This document shows positions 37,950-38,817 of a DNA stretch of 38,817 nucleotides, in pieces. Each line of letters opens with the position of its first letter. Positions within the stretch are counted from its first letter, which is position 1. This stretch comes from an uncultured Butyricimonas sp. Its GTDB lineage: Bacteria; Bacteroidota; Bacteroidia; Bacteroidales; Marinifilaceae. A program made the translations under genes and the position numbers. The notes below the pieces were generated by a model that worked only from the letters and a program-made list of their open reading frames with translations, was not told the DNA's origin and ran no database searches. The stretch spans positions 1 through 38,817 of the forward strand of contig CALUMT010000005.1 of assembly GCA_944321845.1 (NCBI GenBank). Direction: 5' to 3'.

Positions 37950-38817
<868 letters not shown>

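Overview
The window looks like a chromosomal piece of an anaerobic, fermentative Bacteroidota bacterium, probably of the family Odoribacteraceae (Butyricimonas/Odoribacter-like). The signs are the 16S text and its 3' end GGAACACCTCCTTTC, Bacteroidota-type promoters (-33 TTTG / -7 TAnnTTTG), a Rho with a very long acidic/basic insertion, pyruvate:ferredoxin oxidoreductase, and a butyrate-type CoA-transferase. The family assignment is from memory of 16S text and was not checked by a search. Most genes are AT-rich; only the rRNA operon is GC-rich.

Region 1 (1-22.7 kb, all + strand) is the downstream part of a Wzx/Wzy-type surface polysaccharide (O-antigen or capsule) locus. It begins with the tail of a sugar epimerase and two family 2 glycosyltransferases. 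Next come a WbpV/WreQ-like reductase and a WbpL/WecA-like initiating phosphosugar transferase, then a large SLBB-domain export protein and a Wzz-type chain-length protein without a kinase domain. After a terminator lie a small lipoprotein gene broken by a nonsense codon, a second terminator, a secreted S9 peptidase and a Wzx-like flippase. From 12.9 kb a tight run of sugar-nucleotide genes follows: WbpB-like oxidase, WbuC cupin, UDP-HexNAc 6-dehydrogenase, RmlA, RmlB, RmlC, WbpM-like 4,6-dehydratase and RmlD, with an ABC-F protein added 1 nt after rmlD. Together these supply dTDP-L-rhamnose (complete route), a UDP-QuiNAc/FucNAc-type sugar (WbpM plus the reductase, loaded on lipid by the WbpL-like enzyme) and an incomplete uronic-acid amino-sugar route (WbpA/B steps only). 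No polymerase (Wzy) is visible, so the locus must extend upstream.

Region 2 (22.7-26.4 kb, - strand) holds a dNTP triphosphohydrolase, an acetyl-CoA hydrolase/CoA-transferase family enzyme and RsmA (KsgA). Intrinsic hairpin terminators separate the units.

Region 3 (26.4-35.1 kb, + strand) holds a flippase-like membrane protein overlapping rsmG, then rho with its own promoter and terminator, an AAA ATPase of the DUF4143 class with an altered Walker B and nuclease-like motif, and a single-chain pyruvate:ferredoxin oxidoreductase.

Region 4 (35.1-38.8 kb, + strand) is an rRNA operon. It has a noncoding upstream region with 11-bp phased repeats, two near-identical tandem promoters and a boxA-like element. 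The genes are 16S, tRNA-Ile(GAU), tRNA-Ala(UGC), a second boxA-like element and the first ~870 nt of 23S.

I found no CRISPR array, transposase, phage gene or clearly novel multi-gene system. The most unusual items are the ABC-F protein with one complete and one dead ATP site, the DUF4143-type ATPase with two altered active-site motifs, the phased repeats upstream of the rRNA promoters, and the interrupted lipoprotein / terminator / S9 peptidase arrangement inside the polysaccharide locus.
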